Source: JAGXLC01 sp046545795
Lineage (GTDB): Bacteria > Bacteroidota > Bacteroidia > Bacteroidales > UBA12077
DNA: 57,320 nt
Assembly: GCA_046545795.1 (NCBI GenBank)
Contig: JBKGZD010000001.1
Span: 1-57,320 of the forward strand
Direction: 5' to 3'
Positions 1 through 7,697 of this stretch are shown here, one piece after another. How positions within the stretch are numbered: the stretch's first letter is position 1; every line of letters begins with the position of its first letter. The notes under the pieces are model-generated. The model was given only the letters and a program-made list of their open reading frames with translations, searched no databases and was not told the DNA's origin. Position numbers and translations under genes: made by a program.

Positions 1-234
1 GTGAATAGCTTAAAACAGGGAGTATTATTAAAAAGCAGATTATAAAATATTTTTTTGTATGATTCATCAGATATTTGATTTTTTGGTCCATTGCATCATG
101 TCTTCATATAAAACTAAATACTTTTATAATTGATTTCTCATGACCTTTTTATTAGAACTTGCTTTCATTCGTTTGCTTTAACAATTGCTACATATCATAT
201 TATAAAATTACAAACAATTAAAATTTTTACCAAA
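1..234. other. Left-edge non-coding stretch
   Basis: This is AT-rich sequence downstream of nadK. A 14-codon open frame beginning GTG at base 1 runs to a TAA at about base 43. It could be the tail of a gene entering from the left or chance. I see no convincing gene, RNA or terminator in the rest. Confidence 0.4.
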
Positions 235-1116
235 TTAATTTCTACGGTCTATTCCCCACATTAGTTTATTTCTTAATGTATTATAAAAATTTGTGTGCAT
301 TAATCTGATTATTTTCATATCATAATGAGCTTTTGTCACTTTTAAAGAAATCTCCCCTTTGATAATTTCAGTGCGATGATCCATAGTGACCAAATATTTT
401 GTTGAGCGGGATTCAGGTTTAAGAGTTATTTCACAATTACCGGGAACAACAATAGGCCTAACAGTCAGAGTATGGGGGGAAATTGGTGAAATGATAAAAT
501 TATTAGTTTCCGGCAAAAGAATGGGGCCTCCAACACTCAGGGAATATGCTGTTGAGCCGGTTGGGGTAGCAATTATTAAACCATCAGCCCAATATGAATT
601 CAATAACTGACCATCCAGGTAAACGTGCACCGTAATCATTTGAGATTCTTTCTTCTGTATAGTCATATCATTTAATGCCTCATTAAACCCTGGGATAACA
701 TTGTTTTTGGATTCAACTTTTAATAAGCTGCGTTCTTCGATAGTATATTTTCTCTCATACAAGTCTTTTATTACATTTTCAATGTCATCTTCTCTGGAAA
801 TGCTTGCTAAAAACCCCATTCTTCCATAATTTATACCAATTACCGGGATACTTGTATCACGAACAATTTCTAAAGTATCTAAAAAAGTTCCGTCACCACC
901 AATGCTTATAAGGCAATCAATATCAGGCTGTATATCTGCATTGCCACTGAATAACCCATTTATCTGGGATATATATTGTTCCTGCAATTCCAGAGAGTGA
1001 TAAAAAACATCAAAAAAGTAGATTTCAAAATGATATTTACTCAGAGCATTTATCAGATCATGAACATATTGTATATTATCTTTTTCTAATTTTCTTCCGT
1101 AAATAGCTATCTTCAT
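235..1116 (-). CDS. nadK: NAD kinase
   Basis: NAD kinase phosphorylates NAD to NADP using ATP or polyphosphate in the cytoplasm. The protein has 293 residues, normal for the family. The diagnostic GGDGT motif lies at residues 73-77, followed by FLDTL, and the later conserved stretch GFNEALND and the glycine-rich SVGGPILLPE segment are present. The gene starts 12 bases after the CBS-domain gene ends, so the two are probably co-transcribed. The pairing of nadK with a CBS-domain gene and a divergent pdxJ is, from general knowledge, a recurring arrangement in Bacteroidota. Nothing looks truncated. Confidence 0.96.
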   Translation of the reverse strand: MKIAIYGRKLEKDNIQYVHDLINALSKYHFEIYFFDVFYHSLELQEQYISQINGLFSGNADIQPDIDCLISIGGDGTFLDTLEIVRDTSIPVIGINYGRMGFLASISREDDIENVIKDLYERKYTIEERSLLKVESKNNVIPGFNEALNDMTIQKKESQMITVHVYLDGQLLNSYWADGLIIATPTGSTAYSLSVGGPILLPETNNFIISPISPHTLTVRPIVVPGNCEITLKPESRSTKYLVTMDHRTEIIKGEISLKVTKAHYDMKIIRLMHTNFYNTLRNKLMWGIDRRN

Positions 1117-1128
1117 TATGTTATATGG

Positions 1129-1794
1129 CTATGGATTTAAATACCGCATTAATAATTCATACCGGGAATTATATAAATCATCGTGTTTATCCATTTCAAG
1201 GTGAGAAGCTTTAACCTCATATTCGTATCGGTTGAATGTTTGAAGTATAGAAGTAACATCAGAGACATTTACCTTGACATGCACTTCAATTCTCACGGAA
1301 TCCGGGATTGTATGAATATACAGGCTAAGTACTTTAGCATTATTAGACTCAATTATCTGCGATATCTCACTCACTGAATAATCATTAACATGAACTTCAA
1401 TCACAATAATTCCACCCGGTTTTTCAATAGCAGAGACTTTAGCAAACTCATGAATAAGATCAGTTAACTTAATAATGCCAATAAATTCATTGCTCTCACT
1501 GACAACAGGTATGACGGTTAACTTTAACCTGCTGGCAATTTCAAGAATTTCGTAGATATGTTGTGTCGGTAATACAAAAGCTTTATGCAAAGAAATATTA
1601 TGATTCCCAATAGGTTCTTCAGGGTTATTTAATTCATAAATATCGTTCTCGGATAACAGTCCCAGAAATATTTTATTATTCACAATAGGAATGTGAGAGA
1701 CCTTAAAAAAAGTCATCCAGTTCAGAGCCTCCAATCCGGTATCTGAGGTCTTTACCGAAGGCATCTCATCTGATATAATGTCTGTAGCTATCAT
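1129..1794 (-). CDS. CBS-domain protein with C-terminal ACT-like domain
   Basis: The 221-residue cytoplasmic protein begins with two CBS modules (about residues 1-125; VSHIPIVNN and LTVIPVVSE are typical strands). A C-terminal half of about 90 residues (GGIIVIEVHVNDYSVSEI then VRIEVHVKV) has the look of an ACT regulatory fold, as in AcuB-like proteins. CBS pairs bind adenosine nucleotides. Lying immediately upstream of nadK in the same apparent operon, it could sense adenylate or NAD state, but that is inference. The substrate or partner cannot be read from the sequence. Confidence 0.85.
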   Translation of the reverse strand: MIATDIISDEMPSVKTSDTGLEALNWMTFFKVSHIPIVNNKIFLGLLSENDIYELNNPEEPIGNHNISLHKAFVLPTQHIYEILEIASRLKLTVIPVVSESNEFIGIIKLTDLIHEFAKVSAIEKPGGIIVIEVHVNDYSVSEISQIIESNNAKVLSLYIHTIPDSVRIEVHVKVNVSDVTSILQTFNRYEYEVKASHLEMDKHDDLYNSRYELLMRYLNP

Positions 1795-1817
1795 CTACGT
1801 AATTTCTTTAAAAAGCT

Positions 1818-1825
1818 TACCTTTG
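1818..1825 (+). promoter_or_regulatory. Promoter -7 element for pdxJ
   Basis: TACCTTTG matches the Bacteroidota -7 consensus TAnnTTTG exactly. It implies a transcript start near 1831 and a leader of about 45 bases before the pdxJ ATG. No clear TTTG -33 partner is visible at the usual spacing. Confidence 0.5.
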
Positions 1826-1856
1826 TACTTTAACAAAAACGACATCCAAAGTGTTC

Positions 1857-1876
1857 TATTTTTAACGTTAAAAATA
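1857..1876. repeat. 20-base perfect palindrome at the pdxJ start
   Basis: TATTTTTAACGTTAAAAATA is self-complementary over all 20 bases, and its last base is the A of the pdxJ ATG. It lies downstream of the predicted promoter, so it would be in the leader RNA as well as the DNA. It could be a repressor operator or a structure over the ribosome landing site. An AT-rich chance palindrome cannot be excluded. Confidence 0.55.
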
Positions 1877-2589
1877 TGACCAGATTAAGTGTAAATATAA
1901 ACAAAATTGCTACATTAAGAAATGCAAGAGGGGGAAATATTCCCAATGTTTTTGAAGCAGCCATTAATTGCGAAAGGTTTGGCGCTGAAGGAATTACAGT
2001 ACATCCCAGACCAGATGAAAGACATATAAAATACCAGGATGTCCGGGATATCAGACCAGTGATTCAAACAGAATTTAATATTGAAGGATATCCATCAGAA
2101 TCCTTCATGGAACTTGTAATTGCAAATAAACCAGACCAGGTTACTTTAGTACCAGATCCACCAGGTGCTCTGACTTCAAATCAAGGTTGGAATACGATTG
2201 AAAACAAAACCTTTTTAAAAAATGTTATAGAAAAATTCCAGCAACATGGTATCCGCACATCTATTTTTATTGAGACAAATACAGAATATATCAAAAATGC
2301 GAAAGAAACAGGAACCAACAGGGTGGAATTATATACAGAGCCCTATGCCTCATGGTTCCATAAAAACAAAGAGGAAGCAATAGAACCATTTATAAAAGCT
2401 GCAGAAGTAGCTTATTCAGAGGGATTGGATCTAAATGCCGGACATGACCTTGATTTATTCAACCTCAAATATTTCAGCGACAACATTCCTTACCTGAAGG
2501 AAGTCTCTATAGGCCACGCAATTATCTCAGAATCACTTTATTATGGATTGGAAAATACGATACAGTTATATTTAAGACAACTCAGATAA
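1876..2589 (+). CDS. pdxJ: Pyridoxine 5'-phosphate synthase
   Basis: PdxJ condenses 1-deoxy-D-xylulose 5-phosphate with 3-amino-1-hydroxyacetone phosphate to give pyridoxine 5'-phosphate, the last ring-closing step of the DXP-dependent vitamin B6 pathway. The 237-residue length is that of the family. The signature GAEGITVHPRPDERHI sits at residues 36-51, and the conserved LNAGHDLDLFNL phosphate-binding region lies near residue 200. The start is the ATG directly after a perfect palindrome. It is read divergently from the CBS-nadK pair, and a hydrolase gene follows after 57 bases, possibly in the same transcript. Confidence 0.97.
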   Translation: MTRLSVNINKIATLRNARGGNIPNVFEAAINCERFGAEGITVHPRPDERHIKYQDVRDIRPVIQTEFNIEGYPSESFMELVIANKPDQVTLVPDPPGALTSNQGWNTIENKTFLKNVIEKFQQHGIRTSIFIETNTEYIKNAKETGTNRVELYTEPYASWFHKNKEEAIEPFIKAAEVAYSEGLDLNAGHDLDLFNLKYFSDNIPYLKEVSIGHAIISESLYYGLENTIQLYLRQLR

Positions 2590-2646
2590 ATTGCATCCAG
2601 CAAGCAAAACTCAATATCATATTAAAAAAACTAAAACTCTTTCCAG

Positions 2647-3453
2647 ATGAAGTTAAATTTTAGAAAAATCGGAGAAACAGGGGAACCGCTAATAATACTT
2701 CATGGTTTATATGGCTCATCAGATAATTGGCTGAACATCGGTCAGCAGTTATCCGGCAACCATATTGTTTATTTACTGGATCAAAGAAATCACGGCCATT
2801 CACCACATAGCAACACACATACATATGAAGAGATGCGAGATGACCTGAAAGAATTTATGGATGACCAAAAAATAGGCAAAGCCATTATCTTAGGCCATTC
2901 TATGGGTGGAAAAACAGCCATTTATTTTTCTATGGAATACCCTGAAAAAGTCTCCAGGCTTATCGTTGTAGATATTTCTCCCACCAGCTACCATCATGTC
3001 AAAGAAGAGGAGCATCATTATCAAATTCATGAAAAGATACTCACCGCACTAAGCAGCCTGAACACAGAAGAAATAAAAACCTTAAAAGAAGCAGACAACC
3101 ATCTTGCTCAATACATAAGCTACAAAGGGGTTCGACAGTTTTTACTCAAAAACCTTAAAAGAGATAGTAACAAAAAATTCTATTGGATTCTTAATATAGA
3201 TGCGTTACAACAAGAGCTTGAAAATATTATGCATGGAGTGCAGGTTGACGATAATACCATCCAGGTTGAATCTTTCCCTATCCTATTTATCAAAGGGGAA
3301 CAATCAGATTATATTAGTGAGGAGGATAAAATTAAAATTAAAAAATTATTCCCAAAGGCAGTTATCACTTCAATCAAAGGTGCGGGGCATTGGGTACACG
3401 CTGAAAAGAGAAACGAATTTTTGTCTGTTGTAGAAAAATTTATCGAAAGCTAG
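2647..3453 (+). CDS. Alpha/beta-fold hydrolase (YbfF-like esterase)
   Basis: The 268-residue cytoplasmic alpha/beta hydrolase has an oxyanion-hole HG (residues 19-20), the strand DQRNHGHS (45-52), the nucleophile elbow GHSMGG with Ser85, and a catalytic His in GAGHWVHAEK near the C-terminus. The overall pattern resembles the YbfF esterase family, which hydrolyses acyl-CoA or short esters in vitro. The physiological substrate is unknown. Its last four bases overlap the end of the convergent exonuclease gene, leaving no room for a separate terminator. It may be transcribed with pdxJ. Confidence 0.88.
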   Translation: MKLNFRKIGETGEPLIILHGLYGSSDNWLNIGQQLSGNHIVYLLDQRNHGHSPHSNTHTYEEMRDDLKEFMDDQKIGKAIILGHSMGGKTAIYFSMEYPEKVSRLIVVDISPTSYHHVKEEEHHYQIHEKILTALSSLNTEEIKTLKEADNHLAQYISYKGVRQFLLKNLKRDSNKKFYWILNIDALQQELENIMHGVQVDDNTIQVESFPILFIKGEQSDYISEEDKIKIKKLFPKAVITSIKGAGHWVHAEKRNEFLSVVEKFIES

Positions 3454-4181
3454 TCCCCAGTAACACTTTCTACAGCGTTTTCATCAATTAGCGGCTGAGC
3501 ACGATAGCGAAGGAATAATTGCACAAGGGCTACAACATCTTTTTCGCAATACTTTACTATGCGATTCAGATCTTCATCTTTCCAATAAACCTTACCAACC
3601 ATGCTGCCATCAATATCTTCTTTGGGAGTTGGGATATCAAAGATAGTAGTTAATAAATCAAGGCTGGTGAAATGTTTGTAGTCTCCAAACTTCCATAATT
3701 CCATCGTATCAAGGAATGGGACATCCCATGGTTTTTTCCCGGGGACATTTAAGACATTCGGCAATGGAATTCCATTCACAAGCATGCGCCTGGCTATATA
3801 TGGAAAATCAAATTCTTTGCCATTATGTGCGCATAAATAAACCTCTTTTTTTCCAGAAAATTTATTTAGCATATCAGCAAAATCAGCCAGTAATTTTTTC
3901 TCGTTATCATCATAAAACGATTTGATACGTAATCCGTTAACTTCTGAATTATCTGAAACTTTAGCAATGCCAACAGAGATACAGACTATTTTTCCAAACT
4001 CTGCATAGATACCGGCTCTTTGGTAAACATCTTCTGCAGTTTCCTCATCTGATCTAAAATACGCAGATTTTTTATCCCACAATTGTTTGAGTTTTTCAGG
4101 AAGCTGTTCGAATGAGGAAAATGCCGGGACAGTTTCAATATCAAGAAACAGAACCTTTGTTAAATCAACTTTTTCGAGCAT
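3450..4181 (-). CDS. DEDD-family 3'-5' exonuclease (PolB exonuclease-like)
   Basis: The 243-residue protein carries the DEDDy exonuclease residues: LDIET (Asp14, Glu16), AHNGKEFDFPYIARRM with the second Asp, and KYCEKDVVALVQ holding the Tyr-x3-Asp motif. This matches the stand-alone 3'-5' exonucleases related to the proofreading domain of family B DNA polymerases. Those cleave single-stranded DNA ends with two metal ions; the cellular role of this small form is not established. It is the last gene of an apparent three-gene minus-strand operon after udk (gap 23 bases) and overlaps the convergent hydrolase by four bases. Confidence 0.85.
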   Translation of the reverse strand: MLEKVDLTKVLFLDIETVPAFSSFEQLPEKLKQLWDKKSAYFRSDEETAEDVYQRAGIYAEFGKIVCISVGIAKVSDNSEVNGLRIKSFYDDNEKKLLADFADMLNKFSGKKEVYLCAHNGKEFDFPYIARRMLVNGIPLPNVLNVPGKKPWDVPFLDTMELWKFGDYKHFTSLDLLTTIFDIPTPKEDIDGSMVGKVYWKDEDLNRIVKYCEKDVVALVQLFLRYRAQPLIDENAVESVTGD

Positions 4182-4204
4182 AGCATAAAAATTTAGCCAA
4201 TAAA

Positions 4205-4825
4205 TCAGTAATCTTCATCGTATAAGTATTTCTCAATAATTGAGGTTAAAATGTCGATGGCCACCACATTTTTACCTCCCTGGGGCACAATAATATCAGC
4301 ATAACGTTTTGTTGGTTCAATAAACTGAAGATGCATAGGTTTAACAGTTTTATGATATCTTTCCAAAATTGTATTAACTGAACGTCCTCTTTCAGCGATA
4401 TCCCTCTCAATGACACGTATCAACCGGTCGTCATTATCTGCATCTACATATACCTTTATATCGATTAAATTTCTCAGCTCAGGATGTTGCAAAATAAGTA
4501 TCCCCTCAACTACAATTACATTTTTAGGTTCGACAAGGATGGTTTCTTCTGAACGCGTGCAGGTTAAATACGAATAAATAGGCTGTCGAACAGGTTCTCC
4601 TTTTTTTAGCTTACAAATATGGTTGGCTAAAAGATTGAATTCAATTGAATTCGGGTGGTCAAAATTGATTTTTAGCCTTTCTTCCAGAGGCAAATGACTA
4701 TTATCCTTATAATAAGAATCCTGTGGTAAAACGGCCACTTCATCTTTCGGAAGTCTTCTGATTATCTCCTTGAGCACTGTAGTTTTCCCGGAGCCTGTCC
4801 CCCCGGCTATTCCAACAACAAGCAT
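4205..4825 (-). CDS. udk: Uridine kinase
   Basis: Uridine/cytidine kinase salvages nucleosides to UMP and CMP using ATP or GTP. The 206-residue length is typical. The Walker A loop GGTGSGKTT is at residues 8-16. QDSYYKD, the nucleoside-binding NFDHPNSIEF and YSYLTCTR follow, then VEGILIL and the lid region RVIERDIAERGRS. It lies in an operon-like run between an exported unknown protein (upstream, 18-base gap) and an exonuclease. Confidence 0.95.
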   Translation of the reverse strand: MLVVGIAGGTGSGKTTVLKEIIRRLPKDEVAVLPQDSYYKDNSHLPLEERLKINFDHPNSIEFNLLANHICKLKKGEPVRQPIYSYLTCTRSEETILVEPKNVIVVEGILILQHPELRNLIDIKVYVDADNDDRLIRVIERDIAERGRSVNTILERYHKTVKPMHLQFIEPTKRYADIIVPQGGKNVVAIDILTSIIEKYLYDEDY

Positions 4826-4843
4826 ATTAATAGGTTTTTAAAA

Positions 4844-5713
4844 TTAAAATAATCCACCCCTGGCTTTTCTTTTTAACTTTCTAAAATCCTTTTTCAGGAA
4901 CCCATCAGGCCTCTTTCCTTTTACTACATTATGATAATCAAAATAATAAAAATTAGCATCTTTAGCTCCAATTAAAATCTTATAACATCTTGCGCGCAGG
5001 CGGGAACCTTGCGGTCCTACTTTATGCAGAAATACTACATCTTCATCTTTTTCCTTAATTGCTTTTTCAATATCTTCTCTTGTAACCAATTCAAAATCAT
5101 ATGGATAATATTGTTCTATTTCTTCTCTCGTATCAACATCTTCAGCCAATTCGTCCTTAATAAGATACAAAGTTTTTTCACTGATATCTTTCATGTTATC
5201 ATTGTAATAATCAAATATATCATCTGAAATAATGTCTGGATTTTCTTTCATTAATTTGATGTGATTTTGTATAAATCGAACAAGCACTTCAAGCTTGTAA
5301 TTCCAGTATTCTTCATCAACTTCTTTATATGCTAAAGGTACAGCAACTATAGTTGGCATGTCTTCCAGACGCCGGGTTCTTTCACCCAATAGCACACTTA
5401 AAAACCGATACCTTGCCTTTGTTTTATCTTTTTCAAAAACCACAATATTATCAGTCAAAAAAGAATATTCTGGTTTTTTCCGCATTTCATCAAATTTGTT
5501 GTATTCTAAAAAATCGTATTCTGTAATTTCCCAGTTACTTTCTACCGCATCCTTAATTTTAGGGTTATATGTAGATATTGGATTAGGCCTGAGAACCACT
5601 TTAGTCTCAGTTGTAAAAAATTTGTCCAACTCTTCTTCATCAGGTACATATTCCTGGGCAACAATAGTTGGAGCATAAATTAAAAGACTTAAAACAAATA
5701 ATTTAACTTTCAT
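4844..5713 (-). CDS. Exported protein of unknown function
   Basis: I do not recognise this 289-residue protein. Residues 1-20 form a Sec signal peptide (charged MKVK, hydrophobic core, cleavage near VAQ), so it is periplasmic or outer-membrane associated. The mature chain is rich in Glu, Asp, Tyr and Lys. It holds a recognisable block NPISTYNPKIKDAVESNW near residues 43-60, and its C-terminus is strongly basic (KKDFRKLKRKARGG). No cysteine pair, lipobox or catalytic motif stands out. It is the first gene of the minus-strand run leading into udk. GldN was considered because of its size and export, but I see none of its conserved blocks. Confidence 0.75.
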   Translation of the reverse strand: MKVKLFVLSLLIYAPTIVAQEYVPDEEELDKFFTTETKVVLRPNPISTYNPKIKDAVESNWEITEYDFLEYNKFDEMRKKPEYSFLTDNIVVFEKDKTKARYRFLSVLLGERTRRLEDMPTIVAVPLAYKEVDEEYWNYKLEVLVRFIQNHIKLMKENPDIISDDIFDYYNDNMKDISEKTLYLIKDELAEDVDTREEIEQYYPYDFELVTREDIEKAIKEKDEDVVFLHKVGPQGSRLRARCYKILIGAKDANFYYFDYHNVVKGKRPDGFLKKDFRKLKRKARGGLF

Positions 5714-5745
5714 AGTTCCGGATTTTGATTGATTACAATTTCCAA

Positions 5746-5753
5746 CAAAGGTA
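5746..5753 (-). promoter_or_regulatory. Promoter -7 element for the exported protein-udk operon
   Basis: Read on the minus strand this is TACCTTTG, an exact TAnnTTTG match. It implies a leader of about 28 bases before the exported-protein gene. A TGTTTAA stretch about 20 bases upstream is only a weak -33 candidate. Confidence 0.5.
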
Positions 5754-5910
5754 CAATATCCTAAAAAATATTAAACAGATTCTTAAATTTTTAAGAACTT
5801 ACTCTCTGTTTTTAACAAAATCGCTTATTTTTTGTATTTTTAGAAGTTGTAAAAAACGAATTGAAAATTAATTATTATTTTTACCCTTAAACTATAAATA
5901 GCATTATTAT

Positions 5911-7632
5911 ATGAATGTTTTCAAATATTCAGCTAAGTCATTTCTTAATGATGATATTAGTGTTACCATAAAAAAAATTAATCAGAAGCTGCTAATCAAC
6001 GTTTTATCATTGTTGTTTATAGGAATAACTGGCATTTATTCTGTTTTGCTCCTCACACCTGAACAAAACACAGGAGTTATCTTCATATATCTTCTTCCCC
6101 TTGTTCTATTAGCAATCAATTTAGCCTTACTAAATAAAAGCAAAATTAAATCAGAATATTCCGCAACTTTTTTTGTTATTATTATTACAATATATTCATT
6201 AGTAAACTTATGGACAGGCAAAATAAGTGAACCGTCGCTTATTTTACTTGCAGCCTTCCCAGTTGCATTCCTGCTTTTATTGCCCAGGAAAGGAAAGCTG
6301 ACTTCTCTCGTTTTTGGACTTCTTGTTGTCGCAACCTTATTCTTACCTTTATTTTCTGAATACTATGGAAATATTCATGTCGCCTATAAGGTAGCTTTTA
6401 TACTAACTTATATAGGTAGTGTAACACTGATAACCTATCTAAGGAAAAACATAGACCAGGCTTTTGATCAACAGCAAAAAGAATTGAATCAATTATCCAG
6501 CGAACTGAAAGACAAAGAAGAATTCATTTCAAAGGTTTCTCACCAAATAAGAACACCCCTCAATAACATTGTGGTGGTTTCAAATATGATTGACCCATCA
6601 GAACTGAAAGAACAACACAAAGACTATTTTGATACAATACTTGCATCAACCAATAATATTGTAGATGTGGTAAATAGTTTTTCAGAAATAAGTAACGTAG
6701 ATGTTCAGAAAAGGAAGCAATACGAGATTACTTTTGACTTGAATAACACGCTGCAAAATACGGTAAACCTTTTTTCTGCCAAAACAGATTCTCAAGAAAA
6801 TTATCCTGTAAATATAAATTCAGAAATTACTCAACCATTACTGGGTGACCCGGTTAAAATAAAGCAAATCTTTCTGAATTTAATTGAACAAATTCTTAAA
6901 CATTCTTCAAAAAATAAAGAAATCAATATTTATTTAAAAGAAGCAGAGAGAGCAAAGGGTACGATTCGCGTTACTTTTGAGCTCATTACGCAAGGTCTTG
7001 CCTCAATTACAAAAAGCATTAAATCAAAATCCTCCCAGTCCAGAAATGAACAAATAATCCATAAGCTTGAATTAAATATAGCAAAAAAGATGATCAATTC
7101 ATTAGGGGGTGATTTAGGAATTTCTTTAACTGGAGATAAGGCAACATTTAATTTTGAACTGGATTTTAAAGAAGCGGAAAAGGAAAAGCCCCTGCAAGGA
7201 GTACAAACAGAAGAGACACAAAAAGCTCCCTCTTCTGGTGTAAAGCTAAAAGATGCGAATGTTCTGTTGGTTGAAGATAACCTGATTAACCAAAAAATTG
7301 TACTGCTTAGCCTGAAAAAGTCAGTAAAAAATGTTGATGTCGCCAATAATGGCAAAGAAGCCCTGGATAAGTTTGGTTCTGTTAAATACGATGTTATTCT
7401 AATGGATATCCAAATGCCCGTAATGAATGGAATTGTGACTACCAAGAAAATCCGGAACATTGAGAAAAGCACCAACTCACATACTCCAATAATTGCAATA
7501 ACAGCAAATGCATTACTCGGAGACAAAGAAGAATGCCTTGCAGCAGGAACAGATGATTATATAAGCAAACCATTTCAAATTGAGACCTTACTGAATAAGA
7601 TGCAAAGATTGCTGGAAAACAACAAATCTTAA
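5911..7632 (+). CDS. Membrane hybrid histidine kinase with degenerate ATPase domain
   Basis: The 573-residue protein has about six membrane segments (residues 27-48, 53-75, 83-103, 108-124, 130-151, 157-177) and a short coiled coil (183-205). A HisKA helix follows with SHQIRTPLN (His211). The ATPase region (about 310-418) is followed by a receiver domain (448-570). The receiver is complete: Glu455/Asp456, phospho-acceptor Asp499 in LMDIQMP, Thr531 and Lys553. The ATPase region is not complete. In the N-box the second Asn is Gln327 (NLIEQ), no DxGxG motif is visible where expected (353-365), and GLGL is replaced by KLEL (385-388), although the following GG (399-400) survives. It may therefore lack autokinase activity and act through its receiver or as a phosphatase. 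It is convergent with the propeller-phosphatase gene. Confidence 0.85.
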   Translation: MNVFKYSAKSFLNDDISVTIKKINQKLLINVLSLLFIGITGIYSVLLLTPEQNTGVIFIYLLPLVLLAINLALLNKSKIKSEYSATFFVIIITIYSLVNLWTGKISEPSLILLAAFPVAFLLLLPRKGKLTSLVFGLLVVATLFLPLFSEYYGNIHVAYKVAFILTYIGSVTLITYLRKNIDQAFDQQQKELNQLSSELKDKEEFISKVSHQIRTPLNNIVVVSNMIDPSELKEQHKDYFDTILASTNNIVDVVNSFSEISNVDVQKRKQYEITFDLNNTLQNTVNLFSAKTDSQENYPVNINSEITQPLLGDPVKIKQIFLNLIEQILKHSSKNKEINIYLKEAERAKGTIRVTFELITQGLASITKSIKSKSSQSRNEQIIHKLELNIAKKMINSLGGDLGISLTGDKATFNFELDFKEAEKEKPLQGVQTEETQKAPSSGVKLKDANVLLVEDNLINQKIVLLSLKKSVKNVDVANNGKEALDKFGSVKYDVILMDIQMPVMNGIVTTKKIRNIEKSTNSHTPIIAITANALLGDKEECLAAGTDDYISKPFQIETLLNKMQRLLENNKS

Positions 7633-7697
7633 AAATCAAACACCTATTGCACACTATCATAGGCAAATTCAGAAGTAGAAGTATATTTTAAAATTGG

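Noticed and set aside
6930..7526. 198-codon minus-strand open frame inside the hybrid kinase gene
   Set aside because: It is antisense to conserved kinase/receiver sequence and shows no recognisable family features; it is a composition shadow.
7643..7663. CCTAT...ATAGG hairpin between the convergent signalling genes as a terminator
   Set aside because: Only five pairs with an 11-base loop and no T-run; too weak to call.
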